A stretch of 9,347 nucleotides of DNA from an uncultured Candidatus Pelagibacter sp. (GTDB taxonomy: Bacteria > Pseudomonadota > Alphaproteobacteria > Pelagibacterales > Pelagibacteraceae), in the NCBI GenBank assembly GCA_905612385.1, contig CAJQRR010000027.1, positions 1 through 9,347 of the forward strand, in the 5' to 3' direction. The position numbers and the translations under genes were made by a program. Below the pieces are notes generated by a model. That model did not search any database. It was not told where the DNA came from and saw nothing but the letters and a program-made list of their open reading frames with translations. The number at the start of each line of letters is the position of its first letter. Positions within the stretch are counted from its first letter, which is position 1. Below, piece by piece: positions 8,317 to 9,347 of the stretch.

Positions 8317-8928
8317 TTAAGATCTATTTTCGACTACTGCGTCAATCAAACCAAACTCTTTTGCAGTATCTGGCGTCATAAAGTTATCACGTTCTAGTGC
8401 TTTCTTAACATCATCAACAGATTTGTCGGTATGTTTCGAATAAATTTCATTAAGTCTTTTCTTTAAGTCCATAACTTCATTTGCATGAATTTCAATATCA
8501 GTAGCCTGTCCTTGAAAACCAGCCGAAGGTTGGTGAACCATGATTCTAGAATTTGGTAAAGAAAATCTTTTACCTTTTTTTCCAGCAGCTAATAAAAAAG
8601 AACCCATTGATGCAGCTTGACCAATACAAAGCGTTGAAACATCGGGCTTAATATATTGCATTGTATCGTAAATCCCTAGACCCGCAGTTACTAGTCCTCC
8701 AGGACTGTTTATGTACAAATTTATTTCTTTTTTTGGATCTTCCGATTCTAGAAATAAAAGCTGTGCTGTGACTAAAGATGCAACATTGTCATTAATGGGG
8801 CCAACTAAAAAAATTATTCTTTCTTTTAAAAGTCTTGAATAAATATCATAAGCTCTTTCACCCTTACTGGATTGCTCAACAACCATTGGTACTAGAGTAT
8901 TCATTTGATCTGATAAGTTTGTTGTCAT
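8317..8928 (-). CDS. clpP: ATP-dependent Clp protease proteolytic subunit ClpP
   Basis: ClpP is the tetradecameric serine peptidase barrel that degrades proteins delivered by ClpX (and ClpA where present). The 203-residue protein is of normal length with a short N-terminal leader expected to be processed. The catalytic triad is visible: S107 in GQAASMGS, H132 in MVHQPSAG and D181 in ERDNFMTP. The LYINSPGG stretch (71-78) is the oxyanion-hole region. Context tig-clpP-clpX-lon is a widely conserved proteostasis cluster. The ATG at 8928 lies 31 nt after the tig stop and has no Shine-Dalgarno sequence; the first 11 bases (ATGACAACAAA) are identical to those of clpX. Confidence 0.98.
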   Translation of the reverse strand: MTTNLSDQMNTLVPMVVEQSSKGERAYDIYSRLLKERIIFLVGPINDNVASLVTAQLLFLESEDPKKEINLYINSPGGLVTAGLGIYDTMQYIKPDVSTLCIGQAASMGSFLLAAGKKGKRFSLPNSRIMVHQPSAGFQGQATDIEIHANEVMDLKKRLNEIYSKHTDKSVDDVKKALERDNFMTPDTAKEFGLIDAVVENRS

Positions 8929-8955
8929 AAGTTGATTCTTTTACTTATACAACTT
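8929..8955. repeat. Inverted repeat immediately upstream of the clpP start codon
   Basis: AAGTTG (8929-8934) and CAACTT (8950-8955) form a perfect 6-bp inverted repeat with a 15-base loop that fills nearly all of the 31-nt tig-clpP gap and abuts the clpP ATG. In RNA it could form a weak hairpin placing the start codon at the stem base. There is no U-tract, so it is not a standard terminator. Chance is possible. Confidence 0.3.
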
Positions 8956-8959
8956 GTGA

Positions 8960-9347
8960 TTACTTTTTACTAACTTTTTTTGCTGAAGGTTTTTTAGATA
9001 CTGAAGGTTCTGGCTTTTTTTCAATTTTAGCAGGCTTTGAAGCTTTTTTTTCCTCAGGATGATCGTGATCATGTTCGTGATTATGTTCGTGATTATGTTC
9101 GTGATTATGATCTTGTTTTTGATGTTCTTTTAAAATTTTTTCTGCTTCTTCTTTGCTAATTTCTTTTTTAGATGCTTTCGCTTTAGTTTTTATTAGATCA
9201 ATAATTTTTTCCTCATACACGGTTCCTCTTAAACTAGCTAATGCTGATGGATTTTTTTGGTAAAATTCCATTACCATCTTTTCTTGACCAGGCATCATTC
9301 TAAGTTGTTTTTGAACTTCGGCTTGAACTTCCTGTTCGGTTACTTTA
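8960..9347 (-). CDS. tig: Trigger factor, C-terminal part, cut by window edge
   Basis: Trigger factor is the ribosome-bound chaperone and prolyl isomerase that receives nascent chains. The frame is open to the window edge and 128 C-terminal residues are readable; the protein start is outside, and an internal ATG at 9298 is not the true start. The family's C-terminal chaperone domain is recognised by VTEQEVQAEV, MMPGQEKMVMEFYQKNP, then SALASLRGTVYEEKIIDLI. After the usual domain end there is an unusual tail: nine histidines at every second residue (fragment residues 80-96, pattern of NHEH repeats), then 32 residues with 12 lysines plus proline, serine and alanine. H-x-H tails bind Zn or Ni in proteins such as SlyD or HypB, so metal binding is plausible but inferred. 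The gene lies 31 nt before clpP, as in many bacteria. Confidence 0.95.
   Translation of the reverse strand, partial: KVTEQEVQAEVQKQLRMMPGQEKMVMEFYQKNPSALASLRGTVYEEKIIDLIKTKAKASKKEISKEEAEKILKEHQKQDHNHEHNHEHNHEHDHDHPEEKKASKPAKIEKKPEPSVSKKPSAKKVSKK
9071..9106. repeat. Three perfect 12-bp tandem repeats inside tig
   Basis: The unit ATGTTCGTGATT occurs three times in a row (9071-9082, 9083-9094, 9095-9106). On the coding strand each copy encodes Asn-His-Glu-His, so loss or gain of a unit stays in frame and changes the histidine tail by four residues. Flanking bases continue a degenerate form of the pattern (Asp-His-Asp-His). Confidence 0.95.

Noticed and set aside
9061..9108. Short tandem repeats as a possible CRISPR array
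   Set aside because: Units are 12 bp with no spacers, in frame within tig, and encode a regular Asn-His-Glu-His pattern.

Overview
The window looks like a core-genome segment of a very AT-rich, streamlined alphaproteobacterium, most likely of the SAR11/Pelagibacter type. The reasons are the low GC content, intergenic gaps of at most about 90 bp, every gene lying on the minus strand, and alphaproteobacterial-style NuoA-F, ClpX and Lon sequences. The lineage call is an inference from sequence character, not from a database match.

Read in the direction of transcription (from the right end of the window leftwards), the layout is: the 3' end of tig (trigger factor, entering from beyond the window), clpP, clpX and lon. 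These form the ribosome-associated chaperone and ATP-dependent protease cluster. Next come two tRNA genes, tRNA-Val(UAC) and tRNA-Asp(GUC), with a plausible promoter in front of the pair. After them comes the start of the respiratory complex I operon, nuoA-nuoB-nuoC-nuoD-nuoE-nuoF, with nuoF running off the left end.

The two blocks serve different jobs. Trigger factor helps nascent chains fold, while ClpXP and Lon degrade tagged or misfolded proteins. Complex I oxidises NADH, reduces quinone and pumps protons. Within nuo the genes are separated by 11 nt or less, or overlap (nuoC/nuoD by 17 nt, nuoD/nuoE by 1 nt, nuoE/nuoF by 8 nt), so translational coupling is likely. Convincing Shine-Dalgarno sequences are almost absent; nuoE is the exception.

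I see no mobile element, CRISPR array, phage gene or foreign-looking gene, and no evidence of a previously undescribed multi-gene system. The points most worth a second look are a strict H-x-H histidine tail plus lysine-rich end on trigger factor, built on a perfect 12-bp tandem repeat; an alternating TCACA/TGTGA/TCACA cluster just upstream of nuoA; and the apparent absence of hupB between lon and the tRNAs. No gene-free stretch exceeds 300 bases; the longest gaps are about 84-89 bp and are described in their entries.
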